From assembly GCA_046262175.1 (NCBI GenBank), contig JBHENF010000112.1, positions 1 to 19,278 of the forward strand: a stretch of 19,278 nucleotides of DNA, written 5' to 3'. Position 1 is the stretch's first letter. Every line of letters starts with the position of its first letter. This document shows positions 1 through 6,466 of the stretch, piece by piece. The position numbers and the translations under genes are program-made. The notes beneath the pieces were generated by a model. That model ran no database searches. It saw only the letters and a program-made list of their open reading frames with translations, and was not told the DNA's origin. The DNA comes from RYN-124 sp046262175 (GTDB lineage Bacteria; Actinomycetota; Actinomycetes; Mycobacteriales; SCTD01).

Positions 1-169
1 AACCCGCCGGCGCCGACAGCGATCGAGCCCAAGAAGACGACCCCGAAGAAGACCAGCCGCAGCGCGATCCGCGCTACGGCATAGTTGCCCTCACTCGCGA
101 AGCAGCACGCGACGAGCTACACCACCCCACGGGACGCGATCGTCCTGTAACGCCTCATCTCGACGCGGG

Positions 170-196
170 GCGTAGTGGCACCTCGTGCCATTCACG
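170..196. repeat. Palindromic element, copy 1
   Basis: Contains the interrupted palindrome TGGCAC-CTC-GTGCCA (176-190), followed by TTCACG. The whole 27-bp stretch recurs 100 bp downstream with a few changes. It looks like an operator or protein-binding site; no adjacent regulator gene is visible. Confidence 0.6.
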
Positions 197-269
197 CCGT
201 TCCGCACGCTCAGCCGCACTTTTAGCCGCAGGCGTCACAGACCGGTTTCCCGTTACGTCTACCGCCCAA

Positions 270-297
270 GCATAATGGCACGGCCGTGCCATTCACG
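270..297. repeat. Palindromic element, copy 2, with -10-like hexamer
   Basis: Bases 275-292 form a perfect 18-bp palindrome (ATGGCACGG/CCGTGCCAT), followed by TCACG as in copy 1. The hexamer CATAAT (271-276) matches a -10 box at five of six positions and overlaps the left edge of the palindrome, so a repressor bound here would cover a promoter. No good -35 is evident, and the only downstream gene on this strand starts at 528. Confidence 0.6.
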
Positions 298-302
298 AGG
301 GT

Positions 303-339
303 ATCCGTGTCAATCCGTGTCCTGGCATGTCCACGGATT
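303..339. repeat. Short direct repeat nested with an inverted repeat
   Basis: ATCCGTGTC occurs at 303-311 and again at 313-321. AATCCGTG (312-319) pairs with CACGGATT (332-339) across a 12-base loop. This could be a small binding site or structured leader; the function is unknown. Confidence 0.4.
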
Positions 340-527
340 CGCCTTGCCACTAAGCGTGTTTCGAGCGTCTGGCCGCAGGTCAGAACCGTCCCAGCACCTA
401 GGTTCGAGTCCTGTTACGCCCACCCCGCTGCACGGTTCGCGCCCCCGGCCGCACCCTGCCATCCGGGAGGTGGACACGACCAGCGACGGGCTGGAGTAGC
501 GCGATCACGCAGGGGTAGGACGGCGGC

Positions 528-692
528 ATGAACTTCCTCCTGTGGATCATCGCCGTCGTCATCGCCATCGTCGGCGTCGTCCAGCTGCTCCAGGGCCAGA
601 TCATCCTGGGGATCGTGCTGCTGGTCGTGGCCTGCCTCGTCGGACCCGGCGGCTACAGCATCTTCAAGGGCGGTCGCCGCAGCCGGGCCTAG
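528..692 (+). CDS. GPGG-motif small membrane protein
   Basis: A 54-residue peptide, too short for most gene callers. It has two hydrophobic segments (about residues 3-20 and 25-38), split by the polar QLLQGQ turn. The second leads into GPGGYSIF (39-46) and a basic tail (KGGRRSR). This matches the actinobacterial family named for its GPGG motif, whose function is unknown. The ATG at 528 is preceded by a purine-rich AGGGGTAGGA (511-520), a good ribosome-binding site. Third codon positions are almost all G or C, as expected of a real gene here. It stands alone, and converges with the minus-strand signalling gene across a hairpin. The basic tail after the last membrane segment suggests a cytoplasmic C-terminus. 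Confidence 0.8.
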   Translation: MNFLLWIIAVVIAIVGVVQLLQGQIILGIVLLVVACLVGPGGYSIFKGGRRSRA

Positions 693-721
693 TCAAGAGG
701 CGGGTGCTCCACCAGGTATTC

Positions 722-753
722 GCCGCGCGAGCACGCCGCCCGGCGTGCGCGGC
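722..753. terminator. Hairpin between convergent genes
   Basis: GCACGC (731-736) pairs with GCGTGC (743-748) around a six-base loop. GCCGC (722-726) and GCGGC (749-753) extend the stem past a small bulge. There is no T-tract, which is common for actinobacterial terminators. It sits between the stop at 692 (+) and the stop at 766 (-), so it could serve both. Confidence 0.5.
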
Positions 754-765
754 GGACGTCCTGAC

Positions 766-1278
766 CTAGCGCAGATCGAACTCGGCCCAGACGCGCTTGC
801 TCAGCCCGCTGGACTCGACCCCCCAGCGGCTCGCCACCGCCTCGACCAGCAGCAGGCCGCGGCCCGACGTGGCGTCGTCGTCGGCCGGCGAGCCCTCGAC
901 GGGCAGCCGGTGGCTGCTGTCGGTGACGGCGACCCGGACCAGCTCCGGCAGCCGCTCGAGGGCCACCTCCAGCGCGTCCTCGCTGTGCCGAGCCGCGTTC
1001 GTGACGAGCTCGCTCACGACCAGCTCCACGTTCTGCTGCACCGCGTCCGGCACCTGCCACGTCCCGAGCAGTTGCCGCGCGAACCGGCGGGCCAGGTGCA
1101 CTGACGTCGGCCGGGCCGGCAGCTGCCGCGTCACGGCAGACGTCGTCGGCGCCGACTCCGTCACCCGCGCCACCACCAGCGCGACGTCGTCGTACGCGTT
1201 GTCCGAGCGCACCTGCAGCAGCGTGTCGGCGAGCTCCGCCACGTCCGCGCCGCGGTCCGCGGACAGCGCGGCTGCCAC
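766..1278 (-). CDS. HATPase (RsbW-like) C-terminal half downstream of the TAG
   Basis: In frame with the gene above it (the distance from 1291 to 766 is a multiple of three). If translated alone from the GTG at 1276-1278 it gives 170 aa. Residues about 1-45 are the last strand of the phosphatase (SDNAYDDVALVVARV). The rest is a GHKL ATPase of the anti-sigma kinase type, with N-box ELVTNAARHS and G-box TSGRGLLLVEAVASRWGVE. In intact relatives this domain is the fused kinase that phosphorylates an anti-sigma antagonist or binds a sigma factor. It could be made by reinitiation after the TAG, since the GTG lies only about 12 bases on, but no Shine-Dalgarno sequence is evident. Most simply it is the 3' part of one broken gene. 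Confidence 0.75.
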   Translation of the reverse strand: MAAALSADRGADVAELADTLLQVRSDNAYDDVALVVARVTESAPTTSAVTRQLPARPTSVHLARRFARQLLGTWQVPDAVQQNVELVVSELVTNAARHSEDALEVALERLPELVRVAVTDSSHRLPVEGSPADDDATSGRGLLLVEAVASRWGVESSGLSKRVWAEFDLR

Positions 1279-1290
1279 GCGCGCGATGCC

Positions 1291-2718
1291 CTAGTCGATG
1301 TCGCGGCCGCGCGCCTCGACCAGACCGTCGGTGAACAGCACCACCGTCGCACGCTCGCCCAGGCGGGTCGTCGTCTCCGGCCACTGGTGCCCGGTGACGG
1401 GCACCCCGAGCGGTGGACCGATCTCGGTCGGCAGCGCGATGACGGCCTGGTCGTCGGTTGCGATGAGCGCAGGGGGGTGTCCCGCGCTGACGGTCGTCAC
1501 CAGCCGCGTCGCCGGATGCACCTGCATGAATGCCAGGGTCACGATGCGGCCGAGCTCGAGCTGGTTCAGGAACGTGTTCGTGCGCTCCATGACCGCCGCC
1601 GGGGGCTGCCCGTCCAGCGCGTACGCGCGCACGGCCCCGCGGACCAGGCCCATCAGTGCGGCGGCGCCGAGGTCGTGGCCCTCCACGTCGCCCATGACCA
1701 GGCCGATCGCGCCGCCCGGCAGCTCGACGACGTCGTACCAGTCGCCGCCGACCTCGGCTGCGGTGTCGCTGGCGAGGTAGCGGGCGGCGACCGCGAGCCC
1801 CGCGGTGCGGGGGAGGACGCCGGGCAGCAGGCTGCGCTGCAGCGCCTTGAGGCTCCGCCGCTCCGCGTCGACCAGGCGCACCCGCAGCAGCGCCTGCGCC
1901 GTCATGGCTGCGGTCGTGGCCAGGAACTGCAGGTCCGCGACCGGCAGCTCGCGCTCCTCCGCGAACGCCACGACCAGCACCCCGAGGCGCTCGCCGCCGC
2001 TCACCAGGGGGAAGGCGGACACCGCCGGCTGCCCCGTCTCCCGCAGGTCGTCCGCGATGTGCGGGTAGCGCTCCCGCGCCTCGGCGAGGCTGCGTACGTG
2101 GACGGGGACGTCGAGGCGCCACGCGTCCGTGCCCGGCGTGGAGACCGCGAGCGGGTACTCCCTCCACCGCAGCATCATGTCCTCGTTCGCCAGCCGCAGG
2201 CCGAGCGACTGCACCACGTCGCGCTCCTGGTCGACGAGCAGCACCCCGCCCCCGGACGCGCCGACATGCGGAAGGCAGTCGGCCAGAACGGCGGCGGCGA
2301 CCTCGTCGTACGTGCTCGCGCGCGCGAGTCGCTCCCCGGCCCGTACCAGCACCTCCGAGCGACGGGACGCGCGCTCGGCCTCGGTGACATCGCTGACGAC
2401 GAAGACGAGCCCGTCGCCGACGGGTAGCGCCTGCTGGGAGTACCAGCGCTGCACCGTGTCGAAGTACCAGACCAGGATCTGGCGCTGGCGCGTCTCCATC
2501 GCGCGCACCGCCGCGTCGTACTGCGGCGATCCGACGACCTGCGGGAACACCTCCTCCCACACGTGCAGGCCGACGACCTCCTCGGCCGGCCGTCCGATGA
2601 TCACGGCGGCGCCGGGGGAGACGTAGCGGTAGCGCCAGTCCGGGCCGATCACGGTCACGGCGTCGCCGAGCTGGTCCAGCAGCTCGCTGCCGCCCACCTC
2701 GTCCACCGACCAGCCCAT
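1291..2718 (-). pseudogene. PAS-GAF-PPM (SpoIIE/RsbU-type) phosphatase, cut by an in-frame TAG
   Basis: Encodes 475 residues. Residues about 12-115 look like a PAS sensor (DAVTVIGPDWRYRYVSPGA), 125-275 like a GAF domain, and 300-475 like a PPM serine phosphatase of the SpoIIE/RsbU type (GGDWYDVV, MGDVEGHD, TVVLFTDGLVE). Such proteins dephosphorylate anti-anti-sigma factors. The frame stops at TAG (1291-1293) right after RGRDID, where relatives continue. The same frame resumes at once with GIARVAAAL and runs to 766, giving the final metal-binding DNAYDD motif and a HATPase. Full length would be about 650 aa. The truncated product lacks the last catalytic aspartates and is probably inactive as a phosphatase. 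The start chosen is the ATG at 2718 (MGWSVDE); no strong ribosome-binding site is visible. A single-base change or a sequencing error would both explain the stop. Confidence 0.85.
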
Positions 2719-2828
2719 GTGCGCATCGTGCCGCAACGGGATCGGCCGTTCGGGCGTTCTGCCGGAATCGACGCGGGTGCCGGCCGGTTGCAGCCTCCGA
2801 CGCCATCCCCTGACCCGAGGAGTCCCGC

Positions 2829-3266
2829 ATGCCCGCACGCACCGCACGTACCGCCTGGAACGGCGGCCTGGAGGACGGCTCCGGCCAGGTCGAGCTGACC
2901 AGCAGCAAGGTCGGCACGTACGACGTGTCGTTCCCGAAGCGTGCGGCCGACGAGGCCGGTGGCACGACGAGCCCCGAGGAGCTCATCGCGGCGGCGCACT
3001 CGTCCTGCTACGCGATGCAGTTCTCGGGTCTCGTCGCCGAGGCCGGCGGCACGCCGCAGTCCGTCGAGGTGACGGCCGACGTCAGCCTCGGCGCCGACCC
3101 GGCCGGTGGCTTCCGCCTCACCGGCATCAAGCTGACGGTCCGCGCTGAGGTCGAGGGCCTCGACGAGGCCGCCGTGCTGAAGGTCGCCGACGAGGCCAAG
3201 GCCACCTGCCCGGTCAGCAAGGCGCTGACCGGCGTGGAGATCACCCTGGACGCCGCGCTCGTCTGA
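2829..3266 (+). CDS. osmC: OsmC-family organic hydroperoxide reductase
   Basis: A 145-aa protein of normal family length. It is a thiol peroxidase that reduces organic hydroperoxides, and it acts as a dimer in the cytoplasm. The two redox cysteines are visible: Cys60 in AAAHSSCYAM and Cys127 in KATCPVSKAL. The N-terminal AWNGGLEDGSGQV strand and SPEELIAAAHSSC are typical of OsmC rather than Ohr. The ATG at 2829 has GAGGAG a few bases upstream. It is transcribed divergently from the PAS-GAF phosphatase gene. The 110-bp gap holds a small dyad, AACGG-N6-CCGTT (2735-2750), which could be an operator. A perfect hairpin follows the stop, so it is likely a single-gene transcript. Confidence 0.93.
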   Translation: MPARTARTAWNGGLEDGSGQVELTSSKVGTYDVSFPKRAADEAGGTTSPEELIAAAHSSCYAMQFSGLVAEAGGTPQSVEVTADVSLGADPAGGFRLTGIKLTVRAEVEGLDEAAVLKVADEAKATCPVSKALTGVEITLDAALV

Positions 3267-3277
3267 TCCGCACGGGA

Positions 3278-3319
3278 AACGGGTGGGAGCGCGCCGATAG
3301 GCTCGCGCTCCCACCCGTT
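3278..3319. terminator. 16-bp perfect hairpin after osmC
   Basis: Arms 3278-3293 and 3304-3319 are exact reverse complements, around a ten-base loop (CCGATAGGCT). There is no run of T, only TTCTC after the stem. Its position 12 bases after the osmC stop fits a terminator. The loop contains a -10-like TAGGCT, so the element may combine termination with the thrS promoter. Confidence 0.7.
3298..3303 (+). promoter_or_regulatory. Possible -10 of thrS
   Basis: TAGGCT fits the actinobacterial TAnnnT pattern, 38 bases before the thrS GTG. It lies inside the hairpin loop. No clear -35 is seen. No T-box leader features were found upstream of thrS. Confidence 0.4.
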
Positions 3320-3341
3320 CTCGCTGTCTGGAGCACCTCTC

Positions 3342-5282
3342 GTGTCCAAGCCGTCGTCCGCCCTGACCGTCGCGGCCGAGGGCGCGGGGCGGACGGCGGG
3401 CGAGCTGCTCGACCGCAAGGACGTCGCGGTCGCCCGGGTCAACGGCGAGCTGCGCGACCTCGCGCACGTCCTGGCTGAGGGCGACGAGGTCGAGGGTGTT
3501 CCGTACGCCAGCGAGGAGGGCCGGGCCGTTCTGCGGCACTCGGCCGCGCACGTGCTGGCGCAGGCCGTGCAGGACCTGTTTCCCGGCACCCTGCTGGGCA
3601 TCGGCCCGCCGATCCGCGACGGCTTCTACTACGACTTCCTGCCCGAGCGGCCGTTCACCCCTGAGGACGTCGCCGCGGTCGAGAAGCGGATGGGCCAGAT
3701 CGTCCAGCAGCGCCAGCGCTTCTCGCGCCGCGTCGTGAGCGAGGACGAGGCGCGCGAGGAGCTGGCGGGGGAGAAGTTCAAGCTCGAGCTGATCGGGCTC
3801 AAAGGATCTGCCCCGGAGGAGTCGGTCGAGGTCGGCGGCGCCGAGCTGACCATCTACGACAACCTCACCGGTGACGAGCGCACCTGGTCCGACCTGTGTC
3901 GCGGCCCGCACCTGCCGACCACCCGCGACATCCCGGCCTTCACGCTGATGCGCTCCGCGGCGGCGTACTGGCGCGGCGACCAGAAGAACGAGCAGCTGCA
4001 GCGGATCTACGGCACCGCGTGGGAGTCCCGCGACGCGCTGAAGGAGCACCTGCGGCTGCTCGAGGAGGCCGAGAAGCGCGATCACCGCAGGCTCGGCGCC
4101 GAGCTGGACCTGTTCTCGTTTCCGGACGAGATCGGCAGCGGCCTGGCGGTCTTCCACCCCAAGGGCGGCGTGCTCAAGCGCGTGATGGAGGACTACGTCC
4201 GGCAGCGCCACATCGAGGAGGGCTTCGAGTACGTCGGAACGCCGCACATCTCCAAGGAGGGCCTGTTCCACACGTCCGGCCACTTGCCGTACTACGCCGA
4301 CGGCATGTTCCCGCCCATGGAGATGGAGGGCAGCGACTACTACCTGAAGGCCATGAACTGCCCGATGCACAACCTGATCTACCGGTCACGCGGGCGGTCC
4401 TACCGCGAGCTGCCGCTGCGATTGTTCGAGTTCGGGTCGGTCTACCGGTTCGAGCCGTCGGGCGTGATCCACGGGCTGACGCGGGTCCGCGGCTTCGCGC
4501 AGGACGACTCGCACTCGTACTGCACCCCGGAGCAGGCGCCCGACGAGGTCAAGCACCTGCTCACCTTCGTGCTGTCCCTGCTGAGCGACTTCGGGCTGAC
4601 GGACTACTACCTCGAGCTGTCGACGCGCGACGACTCCAAGCCGGACAAGTTCGTCGGCACCGACGAGGACTGGGCGACGGCGACGGCGGTGCTGGAGCAG
4701 TGCGCTCGTGACACCGGGCTCGACCTCGTCGCGGACCCGGGGGGAGCGGCCTTCTACGGGCCCAAGATCTCGGTGCAGGCGCGCGACGCCATCGGCCGCA
4801 CCTGGCAGATGTCGACGGTGCAGTACGACTTCAACCAGCCGAGGGGCTTCGAGCTCGAGTACCAGGCCGCCGATGGCTCGCGCCAGCAGCCGGTGATGAT
4901 CCACGCCGCCAAGTTCGGCTCGATCGAGCGGTTCATCGGCGTCCTCACCGAGCACTACGCCGGCGCCTTCCCGGCCTGGCTCGCACCGGTGCAGGTCGTC
5001 GGTATCCCGGTGCACAGCGACTACAACGGGTATCTGCTCGACGTCGGCGAGCGGCTGAAGGCGGCCGGTATCCGGGTCGAGGTGGACACCTCCGACGACC
5101 GCATGCAGAAGAAGATCCGCAACGCCCAGAAGCAGAAGGTGCCGTACATGCTCATCGCGGGCGGCGACGACGTCGAGGCGGGCGCCGTCAGCTTCCGGTT
5201 CCGCGACGGGACCCAGGACAACGGCATTCCGGTGGACGAGGCCGTCGCGCGGGTGGTGCAGGCGGTCCGTGACCGAGTCTGA
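3342..5282 (+). CDS. thrS: Threonyl-tRNA synthetase
   Basis: A 646-aa class II synthetase that charges tRNA-Thr. A short N-terminal TGS-like domain is followed by the second, editing domain. That domain has HSAAH (66-70) and CRGPH (186-190), the HxxxH and CxxxH pairs that clear mischarged seryl-tRNA. The catalytic core carries motif 1 around 273-305, motif 2 (FEFGSVYRFEPSG) near 362-375 and motif 3 (GSIERF) near 526-531. Zinc ligands by position are Cys340 (MNCPMH), His391 (DDSHSYC) and His521 (MIHAAKFG). The residue after His521 is Ala, where I recall Arg in E. coli. The C-terminal anticodon-binding domain (PVQVVGIPVHSDY onward) is complete. The start is the GTG at 3342, preceded by GGAG. 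The last 14 bases overlap the HIT gene. Confidence 0.97.
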   Translation: MSKPSSALTVAAEGAGRTAGELLDRKDVAVARVNGELRDLAHVLAEGDEVEGVPYASEEGRAVLRHSAAHVLAQAVQDLFPGTLLGIGPPIRDGFYYDFLPERPFTPEDVAAVEKRMGQIVQQRQRFSRRVVSEDEAREELAGEKFKLELIGLKGSAPEESVEVGGAELTIYDNLTGDERTWSDLCRGPHLPTTRDIPAFTLMRSAAAYWRGDQKNEQLQRIYGTAWESRDALKEHLRLLEEAEKRDHRRLGAELDLFSFPDEIGSGLAVFHPKGGVLKRVMEDYVRQRHIEEGFEYVGTPHISKEGLFHTSGHLPYYADGMFPPMEMEGSDYYLKAMNCPMHNLIYRSRGRSYRELPLRLFEFGSVYRFEPSGVIHGLTRVRGFAQDDSHSYCTPEQAPDEVKHLLTFVLSLLSDFGLTDYYLELSTRDDSKPDKFVGTDEDWATATAVLEQCARDTGLDLVADPGGAAFYGPKISVQARDAIGRTWQMSTVQYDFNQPRGFELEYQAADGSRQQPVMIHAAKFGSIERFIGVLTEHYAGAFPAWLAPVQVVGIPVHSDYNGYLLDVGERLKAAGIRVEVDTSDDRMQKKIRNAQKQKVPYMLIAGGDDVEAGAVSFRFRDGTQDNGIPVDEAVARVVQAVRDRV

Positions 5283-5793
5283 GGAGCAGCGCGGCGCCGG
5301 CATCCAGGACGCGTTCTCGCGGCTCTACACGCCGCACCGGATGGCGTACATCAAGGGCGAGGGCAAGGAGGGCTGCCCGTTCTGCGACATCCCGGCGCTG
5401 TCCGACGAGGACGGCCTCGTCGTGGCGCGGGGTCAGGTCTGCTTCGTCGTGCTGAACCTGTACCCGTACAACTCCGGCCACCTGATGGTCGTCCCGTACC
5501 GGCACGTCGCCGGCTACGACGAGCTGACGGTTGTCGAGACGACCGAGCTGGCGTCGCTGACGCAGCACGCCCTGCGCGCGATCCGGCACGCGAGCGGTGC
5601 GCAGGGCTTCAACGTCGGGATGAACCTCGGCGGCGTGGCCGGCGCGGGGATCGCCGCGCACCTGCACCAGCACGTCGTGCCGCGCTGGGGCGGGGACACC
5701 AACTTCATGCCGGTGGTGGGGCACACCAAGGTGCTGCCGCAGCTGCTGCCCGACACGCGCGACCTGCTCGCCCGCGCCTGGTCCGAGGTATGA
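5269..5793 (+). CDS. HIT-family protein, Ap4A phosphorylase type
   Basis: A 174-aa histidine-triad protein. The triad is HLHQHVV, followed by PRWGGDTNFMP; CPFCD near residues 35-39 is the usual N-terminal cysteine pair. The segment SDEDGLVVARG...NLYPYNSGHLMVVPYRHV closely follows the actinobacterial branch whose M. tuberculosis member (Rv2613c, next to thrS) is a diadenosine tetraphosphate phosphorylase. Since aminoacyl-tRNA synthetases make Ap4A as a by-product, pairing with thrS makes metabolic sense. The GTG at 5269 lies inside the end of thrS (14-bp overlap), which suggests translational coupling. No good Shine-Dalgarno sequence is seen. Specific activity is inferred from the family and neighbourhood. 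Confidence 0.92.
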   Translation: MTESEEQRGAGIQDAFSRLYTPHRMAYIKGEGKEGCPFCDIPALSDEDGLVVARGQVCFVVLNLYPYNSGHLMVVPYRHVAGYDELTVVETTELASLTQHALRAIRHASGAQGFNVGMNLGGVAGAGIAAHLHQHVVPRWGGDTNFMPVVGHTKVLPQLLPDTRDLLARAWSEV

Positions 5794-5802
5794 GCCGGTC
5801 CC

Positions 5803-5862
5803 TGCACGGAATGCGCTAGGTCGCGGCCGACGCGGCACCTACCGCGTCTTGTACGGGGTTGG
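5803..5862. repeat. 60-bp imperfect dyad, copy 1
   Basis: Starts TGCACGGAATGCG and ends ACGGGGTTGG. Its halves (CGCTAGGT and ACCTACCG) are imperfect inverted repeats, so the transcript would fold. A second copy starts 85 bp downstream. It is at the convergent 3' ends of the HIT gene and a possible minus-strand gene, so it may help termination. Confidence 0.6.
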
Positions 5863-5887
5863 AGCGCCGTCGTGAGCGTGCGCGGCG

Positions 5888-5947
5888 TGTACGGACTGCG
5901 GTAGGTCGTGGCGCGGCCGGTACGTACCGCATCTCGTGCCGGGTTGG
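5888..5947. repeat. 60-bp imperfect dyad, copy 2
   Basis: Same layout as copy 1 (TGTACGGACTGCGGTAGGT to GCCGGGTTGG). It has an exact TGCGGTA/TACCGCA inverted repeat inside. Substitutions against copy 1 partly preserve pairing, as expected of a structured element. Confidence 0.6.
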
Positions 5948-5952
5948 CTGGG

Positions 5953-6249
5953 TCAGCCGGCGAGCTGCGCGCGCAGCCGGTCGAGCTCGGTCTGCAGACG
6001 CAGGACGGTTGCGGCGTCGGCACGAGCCATCTGGACCGCGACCGGGTTCGCGGTCGGGACTGGCCGGGGGGAGATGTGCACCACCGCCGCGGGAACGTGC
6101 GGCGCGGCGGCGACGCCGAGCAGCACCGGCCGGGGAACGGCGGCAGGCACCACGACACAGGTCACCTCTACGTCATCGGCAGGGGCGGGCACCCGGTTGA
6201 GCCCGCGATCAGGCTGTGCCCGCGCCGCGGCGACACGGAGGAGCGGCAT
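5953..6249 (-). CDS. Hypothetical small protein with C-terminal coiled coil
   Basis: Not recognised. A frame of 98 aa from the ATG at 6249 (99 from the GTG at 6252). Third codon positions are mostly G or C, which supports coding, and the composition is plausible. A central hydrophobic strand-rich part (VEVTCVVVP, PVLLGVAAAP, VPAAVVHISP) is followed by a likely amphipathic helix (ATVLRLQTELDRLRAQLAG), a possible short coiled coil. No Shine-Dalgarno sequence precedes either start. The frame stays open upstream through the 33-bp tandem repeats but has no earlier start codon there. It could equally be a chance open frame or a remnant of a longer gene. It converges with the HIT gene across the dyad repeats. 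Confidence 0.4.
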   Translation of the reverse strand: MPLLRVAAARAQPDRGLNRVPAPADDVEVTCVVVPAAVPRPVLLGVAAAPHVPAAVVHISPRPVPTANPVAVQMARADAATVLRLQTELDRLRAQLAG

Positions 6250-6305
6250 CACCGCGGCGTGATCAGGTCGGGCTGCGGAACGCGCGCGGGGCCGTACGCA
6301 GACAC

Positions 6306-6397
6306 CCCGACGTGATCGTGCTGCGCCTACGCAGGCAACCCGACCTGATCGTGCCGCGCCTACGCAGGCAACCCGACCTGATCGTGCCGCGCCTCCG
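6306..6397. repeat. 33-bp tandem repeat, about 2.8 copies
   Basis: Units start at 6306, 6339 and 6372, with core CCCGACCTGATCGTGCCGCG followed by CCTACGCAGGCAA. The second and third copies are nearly identical, and the first has two changes. Each full unit contains the mini-hairpin GCCT-ACGC-AGGC. An inverted piece (GATCAGGTCGGG) lies at 6261-6272, so the array can fold on itself. There are no spacers, so this is not a CRISPR array. Confidence 0.85.
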
Positions 6398-6398
6398 T

Positions 6399-6455
6399 GA
6401 TCAGGCCGAAGAAACGGCCGCGCCTCACAACGGCCGCAGCTTCTTCGGCCTGATC
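6399..6455. terminator. Composite hairpin after the EF-G-like gene
   Basis: Arms 6399-6413 and 6441-6455 are perfect 15-bp reverse complements (GATCAGGCCGAAGAA). Inside, CGGCCG at 6415-6420 can pair with CGGCCG at 6431-6436 around ten bases. It lies 12 bases after the EF-G-like stop on the minus strand. No T-tract is present. Confidence 0.75.
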
Positions 6456-6466
6456 GCCGGGGCGAC

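Larger units (their letters stand above)
1..527. other. Region without a convincing gene; palindromes and tRNA-like scrap
   Basis: No reading frame here has a start, a Shine-Dalgarno site and actinobacterial third-position bias together. A plus-strand frame is open from the window edge to the TAA at about 273-275, and could be the tail of a gene entering from the left, but its third positions are only moderately GC-rich. On the minus strand, bases about 3-75 would encode a hydrophobic stretch (FFGVVFLGSIAVGAG) without an ATG, GTG or TTG start. The region holds a duplicated palindromic element (170-297), a short direct/inverted repeat (303-339) and a tRNA T-arm-like sequence (402-423). It may be the worn edge of a mobile element, which is inference only. 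Confidence 0.4.

Noticed and set aside
1..140. Minus-strand membrane protein
   Set aside because: A hydrophobic stretch is present, but there is no start codon after the preceding stop.
350..423. Complete tRNA gene
   Set aside because: The T-arm looks right, but there is no matching 5' acceptor strand, D-arm or anticodon stem at the required distances.
689..2986. 765-aa open frame on the minus strand
   Set aside because: Arg/Gly/Ala-rich shadow of the PAS-GAF-phosphatase frame, with no domain of its own.
3267..3341. T-box leader for thrS
   Set aside because: The 75-bp gap has no T-box core or specifier loop; it is filled by a simple hairpin.
2655..4370. 571-aa minus-strand open frame across osmC and thrS
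   Set aside because: Antisense shadow of recognised genes; composition typical of high-GC antisense frames.
6306..6397. CRISPR array
   Set aside because: Units are head-to-tail with no unique spacers, and no cas genes are nearby.
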